From: Symbiodinium natans
Taxonomy: Eukaryota; Sar; Dinophyceae; Suessiales; Symbiodiniaceae
Length of the DNA: 64,000 nt
Reading direction: 5' to 3'
NCBI GenBank assembly: GCA_905221605.1
Contig: CAJNDS010002193.1
Span: 152,501-216,500 of the forward strand
Positions 38,601 to 51,154 of the stretch are shown one piece after another. The notes beneath the pieces are model-generated. The model was not told the origin of the DNA and ran no database searches. It saw only the letters and a list, made by a program, of their open reading frames with translations. Position numbers and translations under genes: made by a program. Within the stretch, counting starts at the first letter, position 1. The number at the start of each line of letters is the position of its first letter.

Positions 38601-41600
38601 GCAAGACGGCCTTGGGTTTGTGGGGTTTAGGGTTTTCGGGTTTTCGGGTTTCCGGGGTTTAGGGTTTGGGGTATAGGGTTTAGGTTGGGTTTAGTGTTTA
38701 ATTTAGTCCTTAAAATTTATGCTTTGGGTGTTGGGCTGGGGCCTAAGGGATCCGCAACCTAGATGCCCCCCAACCTCCCAAAGTTCTAATTCCTGAAAAC
38801 TGAACCCTACACCCTAGCCCCCCGCCCTAGACCCTAACCCAAAACCCTACACCCTAAACCCTAAACCCTAAACCCTAAACCCTAAACCCTAAACCCTAAA
38901 CCCTAAACCCTAAACCCTAAACCCTAAACCCTAAACCCTAAACCCTAAACCCTAAACCCTAAACCCTACCCTCGAGTGGCAGGTGGCCCTGAAGGCTTTC
39001 GAGAACGAGCTCGGAGTGCCACTTGGCGCATCCTTACCTCAAGGACGGAAAGAGCCCTAGAAGGGTTTAGGGTTCAGGGTTCAGGGTTTAGGGTTTAGGG
39101 TTTAGGGTTTAGGGTCATAGACTTTTAATAAGGGATTACAGTAGTATGGGGTATATGAAATAACAAAGACCTCCAGGATGGAATGAGCCCTAAAAAGGGT
39201 TTATGGTTCAAAGGCTTTAAAAGGGTTATAGTAGTAATATAGAGTATTTGACTCTAACTTTAGGGTTCATTTAGGTGTTCAAGGGAAGGCTTCCCTGCAG
39301 CCGGGATGGCTTAAGGTCTTAGGGCCCCTAAGCCCGAGAACCCCGCAACCCCTGTAGGTCCTACGATTTGCATAGGAACCCAGAAAAGACCCTCAAATTG
39401 GGGGGTCATAATGCCCTACAATGCTATAATCCCCATTAACGTAGATGAACCATGAACCAATTTAGGGCTCATTTCGTCCTTCAGGCTGTGAACCCTAAAC
39501 CCTAGACCCTAGACCCTAGACCCTAAACCCTAATCCCGAATCCCGAAACCCGAAACCCTAAACCCTAAACCCTAAACCCTAAACCCTCAACCCTAAACCC
39601 TAAACCCTCAACCCTAAACCCTAAACCCTAAACCCTAAACCCTAAACCCTAAACCCTAAACCCTAAACCCTAAACCCTAAACCCTAAACCCTAAACCCTA
39701 AACCTTGACAGTAGTGTAGGGCAGGTGGCCCCCAATTGTTTAGGGTTCGTTTGGCCCTCAAGCTACGAAAGGCTCGATGCTAATCATAGTTATCATCGGT
39801 CTAAAGCCTCCAGATCATGGGTTAGGGTTTAGGGTTTAGGGTTTAGGGTTTAGGGTTTAGGGTTTAGGGTTTAGGGTTTAGGGTTTAGGGTCTAGGGTCT
39901 AGGGTTTAGGGTTTAGGGATCATTCTTCCGTCAGGACCTATAGGGGTTAAGGGATTCCCGGGCTTCGGGGCCCTAACCCCAAACTCCTAAACCTTAAGCC
40001 ATCCCGGCGAAAATGAGGCTTACCTTGAGGAACCCTAGTATGGGGTCATCTACTCTATACTAGTATATTTCCTATTCTTCCCCAATGACTTTTGCTATTT
40101 CTTACTAGGGTTTAGGGTTTCGGATTTAGAGTTTAGGGTTTAGGGTTTAAGGTTCTTGAAACTCAACCTTAGATTCTTGGGAACTCTGCAGCCCGACGTT
40201 TTCCCCCGAAACGATTCGAAGCCCAGGCAGGATCCCGTCGGATTCTGGGATCCCGCTGGGTTCACCGCCGACGGTAGCGTTGAGGACTTCAAGCGCCGCC
40301 GCCAGACCGAGATCAAGCACGGCCGAATCGCAACTTGGATGTAGTTGGGGCGCCTGGAAAGTTCTGAGCATCTTCCCTTTAAACATGCTTTTCAGAATTT
40401 TCAGGATCCTTGCTGTTTTTCATTGGTGTAATTTGGTGTATGTTGGTGTGTTCTCAAAGCCCAGGCGATGCTTGCGGCAATGGGCTACATTACTCCGGAG
40501 CAACTTGGTTTGAAGAGTTGCAGTGTTGATGAGGTAGGAAATAACAAGAGGCGGCGACGAGATAGCTGACCTTTCCTGTTGTTTACTTTCATCGTTTTCT
40601 CGCACAACGTTTCTCGCGCAACGCTGGTGTTTGATGTGGTTTGTGTCTCGTGAGCTCCGCAAGTTTTGCTACGACAAGCATCGGTTCAGACATCCGAGGA
40701 TCACTGGCAAATTCCCGGGATACCTTTCTCCGTCCGCCGGGTTGAAGTTCGCCGACGTGCCAAATGGTCTTGCAGCGATCTCGAAAGTTCCTGCCGCAGG
40801 TTGGGGACAGATCCTTGCCTACATGGCATTCTGCGAGGTTTCCCAGGATCAGTCGGCTGGCACCGCAGCCGCAGCGGGCGACTTCGGCTTCAAGGTCTTG
40901 ACCTCCAGCGACCCGGCTGAGAAGACCAAAAAACTTTCGGCGGAGTTGGCGAACGGAAGGCTGGCAATGATGGCCATCATCGGAATGTTCTTCCAGGTGG
41001 GATAATCGCATGTGTCATGTGTGTGTGTGTGTGCGCACGCTTCTTGATGACTTCATGTGAGTTGTTGACCGACGTGTGCATGCACATCCTCATGTTGGAT
41101 GCTCTCTGCTTGTGTGTTTGAATTTTGCGAAGTAGGATGGTCTGACCGGAAGCGCCTGGGGTGACTGGGCCAACTACACTGCCTCCCCGCTCCGTGCCTT
41201 CGAGAACGAGCTTGGTGTTCAGGATCCCGTCGGATTCTGGGATCCCGCTGGGTTCACCGCCGACGGTAGCGTTGAGGACTTCAAGCGCCGCCGCCAGACC
41301 GAGATCAAGCACGGCCGAATCGCAACTTGGATGTAGTTGGGGCGCCTGGAAAGTTCTGAGCATCTTCCCTTTAAACATGCTTTTCAGGATCCTTGCTGTT
41401 TTTCATTGGTGTAATTTGGTGTATGTTGGTGTGTTCTCAAAGCCCAGGCGATGCTTGCGGCAATGGGCTACATTACTCCGGAGCAACTTGGTTTGAAGAG
41501 TTGCAGTGTTGATGAGGTAGGAAATAACAAGAGGCGGCGACGAGATATCTGACCTTCCTGTTGTTTACTTTCATCGTTTTCTCGCACAACGTTTCTCGCG

Positions 41601-44600
41601 CAACGCTGGTGTTTGATGTGGTTTGTGTCTCGTGAGCTCCGCACGTTTTGCTACGACAAGCATCGGTTCAGACATCCGAGGATCACTGGCAAATTCCCAG
41701 GATACCTTTCTCCGTCCGCCGGGTTGAAGTTCGCTGACGTGCCAAATGGTCTTGCAGCGATCTCGAAAGTTCCTGCCGCAGGTTGGGGACAGATCCTTGC
41801 CTACATGGCATTCTGCGAGGTTTCCCAGGATCAGTCGGCTGGCACCGCAGCCGCAGCGGGCGACTTCGGCTTCAAGGTCTTGACCTCCAGCGACCCGGCT
41901 GAGAAGACCAAAAAACTTTCGGCGGAGTTGGCGAACGGAAGGCTGGCAATGATGGCCATCATCGGAATGTTCTTCCAGGTGGGATAAATCGCATGTGTCA
42001 TGTGTGTGTGTACGCTTCTTGATGACTTCATGTGAGTTGTTGACTGACGTGTGCATGCACATCCTCATTTTGGATGCTCTCTGCTTGTGTGTTTGATTTT
42101 TGCGACGTAGGATGGTCTGACCGGAAGCGCCTGGGGTGACTGGGCCAACTACACTGCCTCCCCGCTCCGTGCCTTCGAGAACGAGCTTGGTGTTCAGGAT
42201 CCCGTCGGATTCTGGGATCCCGCTGGGTTCACCGCCGACGGTAGCGTTGAGGACTTCAAGCGCCGCCGCCAGACCGAGATCAAGCACGGCCGAATCGCAA
42301 CTTGGATGTAGTTGGGGCGCCTGGAAAGTTCTGAGCATCTTCCCTTTAAACATGCTTTTCAGAATTTTCAGGATCCTTGCTGTTTTTCATTGGTGTAATT
42401 TGGTGTATGTTGGTGTGTTCTCAAAGCCCAGGCGATGCTTGCGGCAATGGGCTACATTACTCCGGAGCAACTTGGTTTGAAGAGTTGCAGTGTTGATGAG
42501 GTAGGAAATAACAAGAGTCGGCGACGAGATAGCTGACCTTTCCTGTTGTTTACTTTCATCGTTTTCTCGCACAACGTTTCTCGCGCAACGCTGGTGTTTG
42601 ATGTGGTTTGTGTCTCGTGAGCTCCGCAAGTTTTGCTACGACAAGCATCGGTTCAGACATCCGAGGATCACTGGCAAATTCCCGGGATACCTTTCTCCGT
42701 CTGCCGGGTTGAAGTTCGCTGACGTGCCAAATGGTCTTGCAGCGATCTCGAAAGTTCCTGCCGCAGGTTGGGGACAGATCCTTGCCTACATGGCATTCTG
42801 CGAGGTTTCCCAGGATCAGTCGGCTGGCACCGCAGCCGCAGCGGGCGACTTCGGCTTCAAGGTCTTGACCTCCAGCGACCCGGCTGAGAAGACCAAAAAA
42901 CTTTCGGCGGAGTTGGCGAACGGAAGGCTGGCAATGATGGCCATCATCGGAATGTTCTTCCAGGTGGGATAAATCGCATGTGTCATGTGTGTGTGTACGC
43001 TTCTTGATGACTTCATGTGAGTTGTTGACTGACGTGTGCATGCACATCCTCATTTTGGATGCCCTCTGCTTGTGTGTTTGATTTTTGCGACGTAGGATGG
43101 TCTGACCGGAAGCGCCTGGGGTGACTGGGCCAACTACACTGCCTCCCCGCTCCGTGCCTTCGAGAACGAGCTTGGTGTTCAGGATCCCGTCGGATTCTGG
43201 GATCCCGCTGGGTTCACCGCCGACGGTAGCGTTGAGGACTTCAAGCGCCGCCGCCAGACCGAGATCAAGCACGGCCGAATCGCAACTTGGATGTAGTTGG
43301 GGCGCCTGGAAAGTTCTGAGCATCTTCCCTTTAAACATGCTTTTCAGAATTTTCAGGATCCTTGCTGTTTTTCATTGGTGTAATTTGGTGTATGTTGGTT
43401 TGTTCTCAAAGCCCAGGCGATGCTTGCGGCAATGGGCTACATTACTCCGGAGCAACTTGGTTTGAAGAGTTGCAGTGTTGATGAGGTAGGAAATAACAAG
43501 AGGCGGCGACGAGATATCTGACCTTCCTGTTGTTTACTTTCATCGTTTTCTCGCACAACGTTTCTCGCGCAACGCTGGTGTTTGATGTGGTTTGTGTCTC
43601 GTGAGCTCCGCAAGTTTTGCTACGACAAGCATCGGTTCAGACATCCGAGGATCACTGGCAAATTCCCGGGATACCTTTCTCCGTCCGCCGGGTTGAAGTT
43701 CGCCGACGTGCCAAATGGTCTTGCAGCGATCTCGAAAGTTCCTGCCGCAGGTTGGGGACAGATCCTTGCCTACATGGCATTCTGCGAGGTTTCCCAGGAT
43801 CAGTCGGCTGGCACCGCAGCCGCAGCGGGCGACTTCGGCTTCAAGGTCTTGACCTCCAGCGACCCGGCTGAGAAGACCAAAAAACTTTCGGCGGAGTTGG
43901 CGAACGGAAGGCTGGCAATGATGGCCATCATCGGAATGTTCTTCCAGGTGGGATAATCGCATGTGTCACGTGTGTGTGTGTGTGTGTGTGTGTGTGCGCA
44001 CGCTTCTTGATGACTTCATGTGAGTTGTTGACCGACGTGTGCATGCACATCCTCATGTTGGATGCTCTCTGCTTGTGTGTTTGAATTTTGCGAAGTAGGA
44101 TGGTCTGACCGGAAGCGCCTGGGGTGACTGGGCCAACTACACTGCCTCCCCGCTCCGTGCCTTCGAGAACGAGCTTGGTGTTCAGGATCCCGTCGGATTC
44201 TGGGATCCCGCTGGGTTCACCGCCGACGGTAGCGTTGAGGACTTCAAGCGCCGCCGCCAGACCGAGATCAAGCACGGCCGAATCGCAACTTGGATGTAGT
44301 TGGGGCGCCTGGAAAGTTCTGAGCATCTTCCCTTTAAACATGCTTTTCAGGATCCTTGCTGTTTTTCATTGGTGTAATTTGGTGTATGTTGGTGTGTTCT
44401 CAAAGCCCAGGCGATGCTTGCGGCAATGGGCTACATTACTCCGGAGCAACTTGGTTTGAAGAGTTGCAGTGTTGATGAGGTAGGAAATAACAAGAGTCGG
44501 CGACGAGATAGCTGACCTTTCCTGTTGTTTACTTTCATCGTTTTCTCGCACAACGTTTCTCGCGCAACGCTGGTGTTTGATGTGGTTTGTGTCTCGTGAG

Positions 44601-47600
44601 CTCCGCAAGTTTTGCTACGACAAGCATCGGTTCAGACATCCGAGGATCACTGGCAAATTCCCGGGATACCTTTCTCCGTCCGCCGGGTTGAAGTTCGCTG
44701 ACGTGCCAAATGGTCTTGCAGCGATCTCGAAAGTTCCTGCCGCAGGTTGGGGACAGATCCTTGCCTACATGGCATTCTGCGAGGTTTCCCAGGATCAGTC
44801 GGCTGGCACCGCAGCCGCAGCGGGCGACTTCGGCTTCAAGGTCTTGACCTCCAGCGACCCGGCTGAGAAGACCAAAAAACTTTCGGCGGAGTTGGCGAAC
44901 GGAAGGCTGGCAATGATGGCCATCATCGGAATGTTCTTCCAGGTGGGATAATCGCATGTGTCATGTGTGTGTGTGCGCACGCTTCTTGATGACTTCATGT
45001 GAGTTGTTGACCGACGTGTGCATGCACATCCTCATTTTGGATGCTCTCTGCTTGTGTGTTTGAATTTTGCGAAGTAGGATGGTCTGACCGGAAGCGCCTG
45101 GGGTGACTGGGCCAACTACACTGCCTCCCCGCTCCGTGCCTTCGAGAACGAGCTTGGTGTTCAGGCCATTTGAGGACGGTTTACCCTCAACCCTCCTTTA
45201 AAACACACAAGGCACCCTTTTTATTCCTAGGTTACCCTGGGTCGAGTAGTTGCGTTATATGGTTTAGGGTTTGGGGTCTGGAGCACCTTTCAAAAAGGGG
45301 AACCCTGAACCCTAAATCCTAAATCTAAACCCTACACCCTATTTCCTGAATCCTGAAACCCTACACCCTAAACCCTAAGCCCTAAGCCCGAAGCCTTCGA
45401 CATCGCGCGCGGAGGCTCCGTTTGGCTTTTTCGATCCCTTCGGCCTCACCAAGGTGCGCAAAGGTTTTAAGGTACAGTAGACTCGGGTTTAGGGTTCAGG
45501 GTTTTGGGTTTAGGGTTTAGGGTTTAGGGCTCTCTCTCTCTCTCTCTGTGTCCCCCTCTCCCTCTCTGTGTCTCCCTCTCTCTCTCTCTCTGTCTCTCTC
45601 TCTGTCTCTCTCTCTCTCCCTCTGTTTCTCTCTCTCTCTCTCTCTTTGTTTGTGTCTCTTTCTCTCTCGCTTTCTCTCTCTATTTCTGGTCTTGGGTCTC
45701 GGCGTTTGAGGGCCTACTAGGGCTGAGTCGGTTTGCAGCGCCAGGGGTTCCTTCAGCAGGGTTTAGGGGGGTGTTCAGGCTTAAGCTCGCTTCGCTGCTT
45801 GATGCGGGCAACGTTCATGCCTAGAGAATAGTTGGGGGAAAGTTGGGGGGCAAGCGCCACGTTGTTCTACACATTCGTGCAACATGGCGTGTATAACTCC
45901 GAAGCGACAGGGTACCATTGCAAGTGCATGCTGCGCAGGGCGCACCGGCAATGCCCGAATCAACCGCCCCGCAAGCATGCCACAGGTTTTCTTCCCTAAA
46001 CCCGAATCCCCAGACCCTAAACCCTAAACCCCAAACCCAAACCCTAAACCCTAAACCCTAAACCCCAAGCCCTAAACCCCAAACCCTAAACCCTAAACCC
46101 TAAACTACTATAGTACACCTAGCGACGTAGCATTCTTCTCCCAATCCTGGGCATGAGAAGGCTGAACATTCTGGCAGTCTTCTGCCCCATCATGTGGGCA
46201 ACCTAACGGTTTAGGGTTTAGGGTTTAGGGTTTAGGATTTAGGGTTTAGGGTTTAGGGTTTAGGGTTTAGGTTTCACTTGTTAGGCTTTAGGGTTAAGGT
46301 TTGCGGAACATGTCTCGAGGTACCTGGTTTCGTGAGTTCCCTGCAACGCAATCATGTGGCAGTGAAGCCGGGCGCTTTTACTGTGAGACGCAGCGGTTGG
46401 CCAAGTAGAGGAAGGACGACGCCTTGCAAAAAACGTGGGGTCATAACACCGATGAGCAAAGCAGGTGCCATGCTTAGAGCACCGTCTCCTTGAGTTTTGG
46501 CAGGTTCTCGCTACGCAGCCGTCGTAGCTGTTTCCCCTAAACCCTAAACCCTAAACCCGAAACCCGAAACCCTAAACCCTAAACCCTAAACCCGAAGCTT
46601 TTCGTTCCGAAGATTATCGGACAAGCGCGGCAGAGCGTGAATGGCAACTTGAAGGCACCGCTTCCGATGGTGCCGGAGTACGCGTCCTGAGCAGCGAAAC
46701 AGGTTTAGGGTTTAGGGTTTAGGGTTTAGGGTTTGGGGTTTAGGGCTTAGGGTTTAGGGTTTGGGGTTTCCGACAGCGCCAACATCCAACACTTCAGCCC
46801 CTGAACATCAGAAACAGGTTCTACAAGCACCGGAGCCCAAACGTTGGTAGCCCCAAACCCTAAAGCCCTGGCTAGCCCAGGGCTGCCCTTTACCTTTTTT
46901 TGGCCTGGGTTCCCTAATACAGTAGCCAACCCCAAAAAGGGTTCCCTTGTGAGAATTTGGTTACTGGGCCGCTTCAAGAGCCCTTTTTAGCTCTGGTAAG
47001 CCCCGAAGCCTTAGCAAGCCCACGCCCTAAACCCTAAACCCTAAACCCTGAACCCTGAACCCTAAACCCTAAACCCTAAACCCTAAACCCTAAACCCTAA
47101 ACCCTAAACCCGAAACCCTAAACCCTAAACCCTAAACCCTAAACTCCCAAAGCCCTTGCTTGAGGATGGCGACCTTGAGGCCTTCAAGCGCCGCCGCGCC
47201 ACGGAGCGGGGGGCCGTTTAGGGTTAAGGGTTTAGGGTTTAGGGCCAGGACCGAGGGTAGATCCCTATTTCTTTTTTTGGGGCTTCGGTTCCCCTGTAAG
47301 CCCCTTTAAACCAAAAAGGGCACCCTTGTTATTCCTAGGTTACTCCTGGGCCTAGAAGAAGAGGGGCACCCTTTTATTTGGGGGGCCCTTCCATTAAATT
47401 TGTGGCATAAGAGGGGAATCCTTCCCCTCATGCGCGCGCGAGGGCAACCGGGTTCAGCGATTCGGGCAAGGGGCACCTCTTATTTGAATGAAATGGGTTT
47501 GTGTGGTGTGTTCACAAGAAACTCCGGAAATCCCAGTGGGGGATGTGGAGTAAACCCTAAACCGTAGATTCTAAACCCTGAGCCCTCAAGCTGCCAATCT

Positions 47601-50600
47601 GCAGCCTGAAGCAGGGTTTGTGGCCGAGGATGGGGACAACCCTAAACCCTAAACCCTAAACCCTAAACCCTAAACCCTAAACCCTAAACCCTAAACCCTA
47701 AACCCTAAACCCTAAACCCTAAACCCTAAACCCTATACCCTAAAACCTAGACTTAGGGGAGCTGTGGCCCGGACAGAGCCGGCAAGCTGTGGTAGAAGCG
47801 TTGGGCAGGGAAAGGCAACCTATGGCTGATCGGCATAGCAGAGTTTGGGACACATACTCTACCTTGAGCTGTTCAGAGTTTAGGGTTTGGGGTTTAGGGT
47901 TTAGGGTTCCGGGTTCAGGGTTTAGGGTTCGGGGTTTAGGGTTTAAAACCTTGAGTGCCAAAGTGTATGAGGTTACCAACGCCTTTCCAGCTGCAACGGG
48001 CACAGGAAGAATCAGCCGCAGACGGAGGGGACTTTATAAAGAGGTCGGGAATTACTGCTAGTAGTACCTGATGGTCCCTATGCAATTATACTAGAAGAAC
48101 CCCCAAAGCCTTATTTTTCTCAAGGCACCCCTATATTGCAGTACTTTGATAACACAGCTGCAAGGCGTTGTCATGGTAGGCGGCTCTGTAGAAGGGCCAT
48201 GGGCAGCTGGAACTTATGAGACAAGATTTGCCGAAGCCCTACATCCTAAGCTCATAGACTTACTGGCTCTCAGTAGGGATTGAGGGAATGAGGTACCTAT
48301 ATAACCCCCTTAAAGGGTATATATATATATATATGTATATAGAGGGATGTATAGAGGGATGTAAGGTGACTTCTTCCTCGTTCCCTATTACCAGGGGGTT
48401 TGGGCGAGTTGATGTTCAGGAGCTGAAGAACGGCCGCGTGGCGATGCTGGCCACCATGGGTCTTCCGGCGGCAAGCAGTTTAGGGTGTAGGGTCTAGGGT
48501 TTGGGGGCAAGGTTTAGAGTCTAGGGTTTAGGGTCTGGGGTCTAGGGTTTCGGGTTTAGGGTTTAGAGTTTGGGTCTTCCGGTGGCAAGCTGCTTCTTGA
48601 TTCGGCTTGGGGGTCTCGGGGCTGTGGTGTACATTCGGTGCAAGGCTGCTGTTACAGGGTATGAGTTCGGAAAGGGGCAGGTGCAAAACCCTAAACCCCA
48701 AACCCCAAACCCTAAACCCCAAATCCTCAACCCGAAACCCTACCCCTCAATCCGAAGCCCTTCGTCGGGCTTGATGGATGTGACATAGTGGTCGGAATAA
48801 TTTCGAATGGTATTCCCCTGTGGCCCCTTAATAATTATGCTACAATAGCCACCCTAACCCTATTCTAATGGTTCGCAACCCGAAACCCATCGAAACCCTA
48901 AACCCTAAACCCTAAACCCTAAACCCTAAACCCTAAACCCTACAGTGTTCAACAGCGCGGCTTCTGGGAGGAAAGTCCTACGGGTGTAGGCCGCCCAGTA
49001 AGCACCAGTTCCCGAAGTGGTCCCGAATGTTTTCAGGGTTAAGGGTTTAGGGTTTAGGGTTCGTGGTTCGGGGTTAGGGTTTCGACGTATTTCCTCTTTT
49101 CAACCTCAATATGCTGAACGGCGAACCCAAGCGAAGAGACAAACACATACTTCTCGAACTCCCGATCCCGAGAGCCACGTCACTCCTACCTTAAACCAGG
49201 ATCCGCCCTCTAGGATTTGGGTTTTAGGGTTCAGGGTTGTTTTGGCTTTGCCAGTTTTGGGTTGGGGTTTTGGGGTTTAGGGCTTAAGGTTCTTTAGGGT
49301 GTAATCGGTTCAGAGGTTAGTTCCTCGGCTCCCGGGCCTTGAACGCTGTAGGGTTTAGGGTTTAGGGTTTAGGGTTTAGGTGACTCCGCCAGGATACATT
49401 GTCCCGGAGTACTTCCGCTTCCCAGGATCGGATCACTCTGGGTGCAGGGTTTAGGATTGATCTCAACGCAGTCCCTAAACCCTAAACCCTAAACCCTAAA
49501 CCCTAAACCCTAAACCCTAAACAAGGGTTTAGGGTTGCGAAAAGTGGGCCCCGTGGGTTGTATAGAGTGTATCGGGGGTATACAAGGGCTCCTTGTAGCT
49601 AACCCAAGAGTTTAGGGTTTAGGGTGTGCACCCATCCACACCCTAAAAGGGGAAGGACAGGGGGGGGGGGGGTGGAGAATCAAAGGGTCTTTGGGCTTAG
49701 GGTCAAGGGGGCCTAGAGGGTTGTTTAGGGTTTGGGGTTTAGGGTTTAGGGGCCCCTGAACCCTGAACCCTAAACCCTAAACCCTAAACCCCAAAAGACC
49801 AAAAAACATCCCCCTACATAAAGCCCTTAGTCGTGATGAAAGCCCCAACACCGCTCGGGCTGCTCCGGGGGTTTAGGGTTTAGGGTTTAGGATTTAGGGT
49901 TTAGATCCCTCAAAAGGCGGATTCAAAAGAAGAACCTTAAACCCCAAAACCCAAGCCCCCATGCGGGTGTAGGCCTTCTAAGGGGTCTTAAACCTTTGAG
50001 CCCTGCAAGCAATAATCTTCAACCCCAAAACCCTCAACATTCATTGGGGCTTAGGGCCTCTAGGCTTTAAAGGTACAACCCCTAGAAACCCTCGAAAGAA
50101 GCCTCTGAAACCTGGCACCCTATTTGCCTACAGCTTTAAGGGTTATACCTACTAACTACTAACTAGGGGGGGTACTTACTACGAATCTGCAGGTAAACAG
50201 GGTCCCATTCAGGAGAACCCTAACCCCTAAACCCCTAAACCCCTAAACCCCCAAACCCCTAAACCCCTAAACCCCTAAACCCCTAAACCCCTAAACCCCT
50301 AAACCCCTAAACCCCTAAAACCCCCAAACCCCTAAACCCCGAAACCCCCAAACCCCTAAACCCCTAAACCCTAAGTCCTTACAAGCCCCCACTCCGAAGG
50401 AGACTGCGCGACCGGCCTCAAGTTCACGGAAATCCCGAATGGCTTGGCGGCGCTGACCAAGGCCGCACTATGTGTTTTAGGGGTTTAGGGTTTAGGGTTT
50501 AGGGTTTAGGGTTTAGGGTTTAGGGTTTAGGGTTTAGGGTTCATGGCGCAGGGCTTATAGGGTTTTTTGCGTTGAGGGCTTAGGGCCCTGAACCCCTAAG

Positions 50601-51119
50601 CCTCTAAACCCTATTTAAACCCTAGGCTTTACCACTCTTTGCTTAAGAACCGGAAAAGAATATGTAAAAACAACAATAATCCCTACTTTGCCCTTACGAA
50701 GGAAGAACATTTTTTATTTTGGGTTCTTAAGCAAGTAGTAGTTTAGGGGTTGTTGAGGCCTCAGGGTTGCAGGATGTGTGTCTTTGTCGAAGGGCTCTAG
50801 CCACCTGGGTTGTTTTTCTGGTTGCCCTGTTGTTTGTTTTTGTGGTTTGGGGGCCTCAGGGCTTATAAAGCGGAGCTCGCTGTTTGACAAGTTCATCAAC
50901 GATGAATGAGCACAGCTGCGCAATGTTGATGAATGGCTTTCTTCGAGTCTTTGTTGTTGTGCGCCTTTGTTTTGGTTTAATCTTTTGCCTTGAGCCTGCG
51001 CTGGTCCATTCCTTCAGGGATCTCGATGAGGACGACCACGGGCAGCGGGAAGCGTTTCTCAACGGTTGGGGGCTCCACCCGAGCCTCTGCGTGACAAGCT
51101 ATGAAAACTTGCACGCTTG

Positions 51120-51154
<35 letters not shown>

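Noticed and set aside
40589-44957. Minus-strand ORFs of 137-260 codons across each array unit
   Set aside because: They are exact shadows of the plus-strand LHC exons and run through introns; the plus strand has the known family sequence and consistent splicing.
48561-48600. Second copy of the exon 24 end as an alternative exon
   Set aside because: Only the last bases of the exon and the intron start are duplicated; helix 1 coding sequence is missing.
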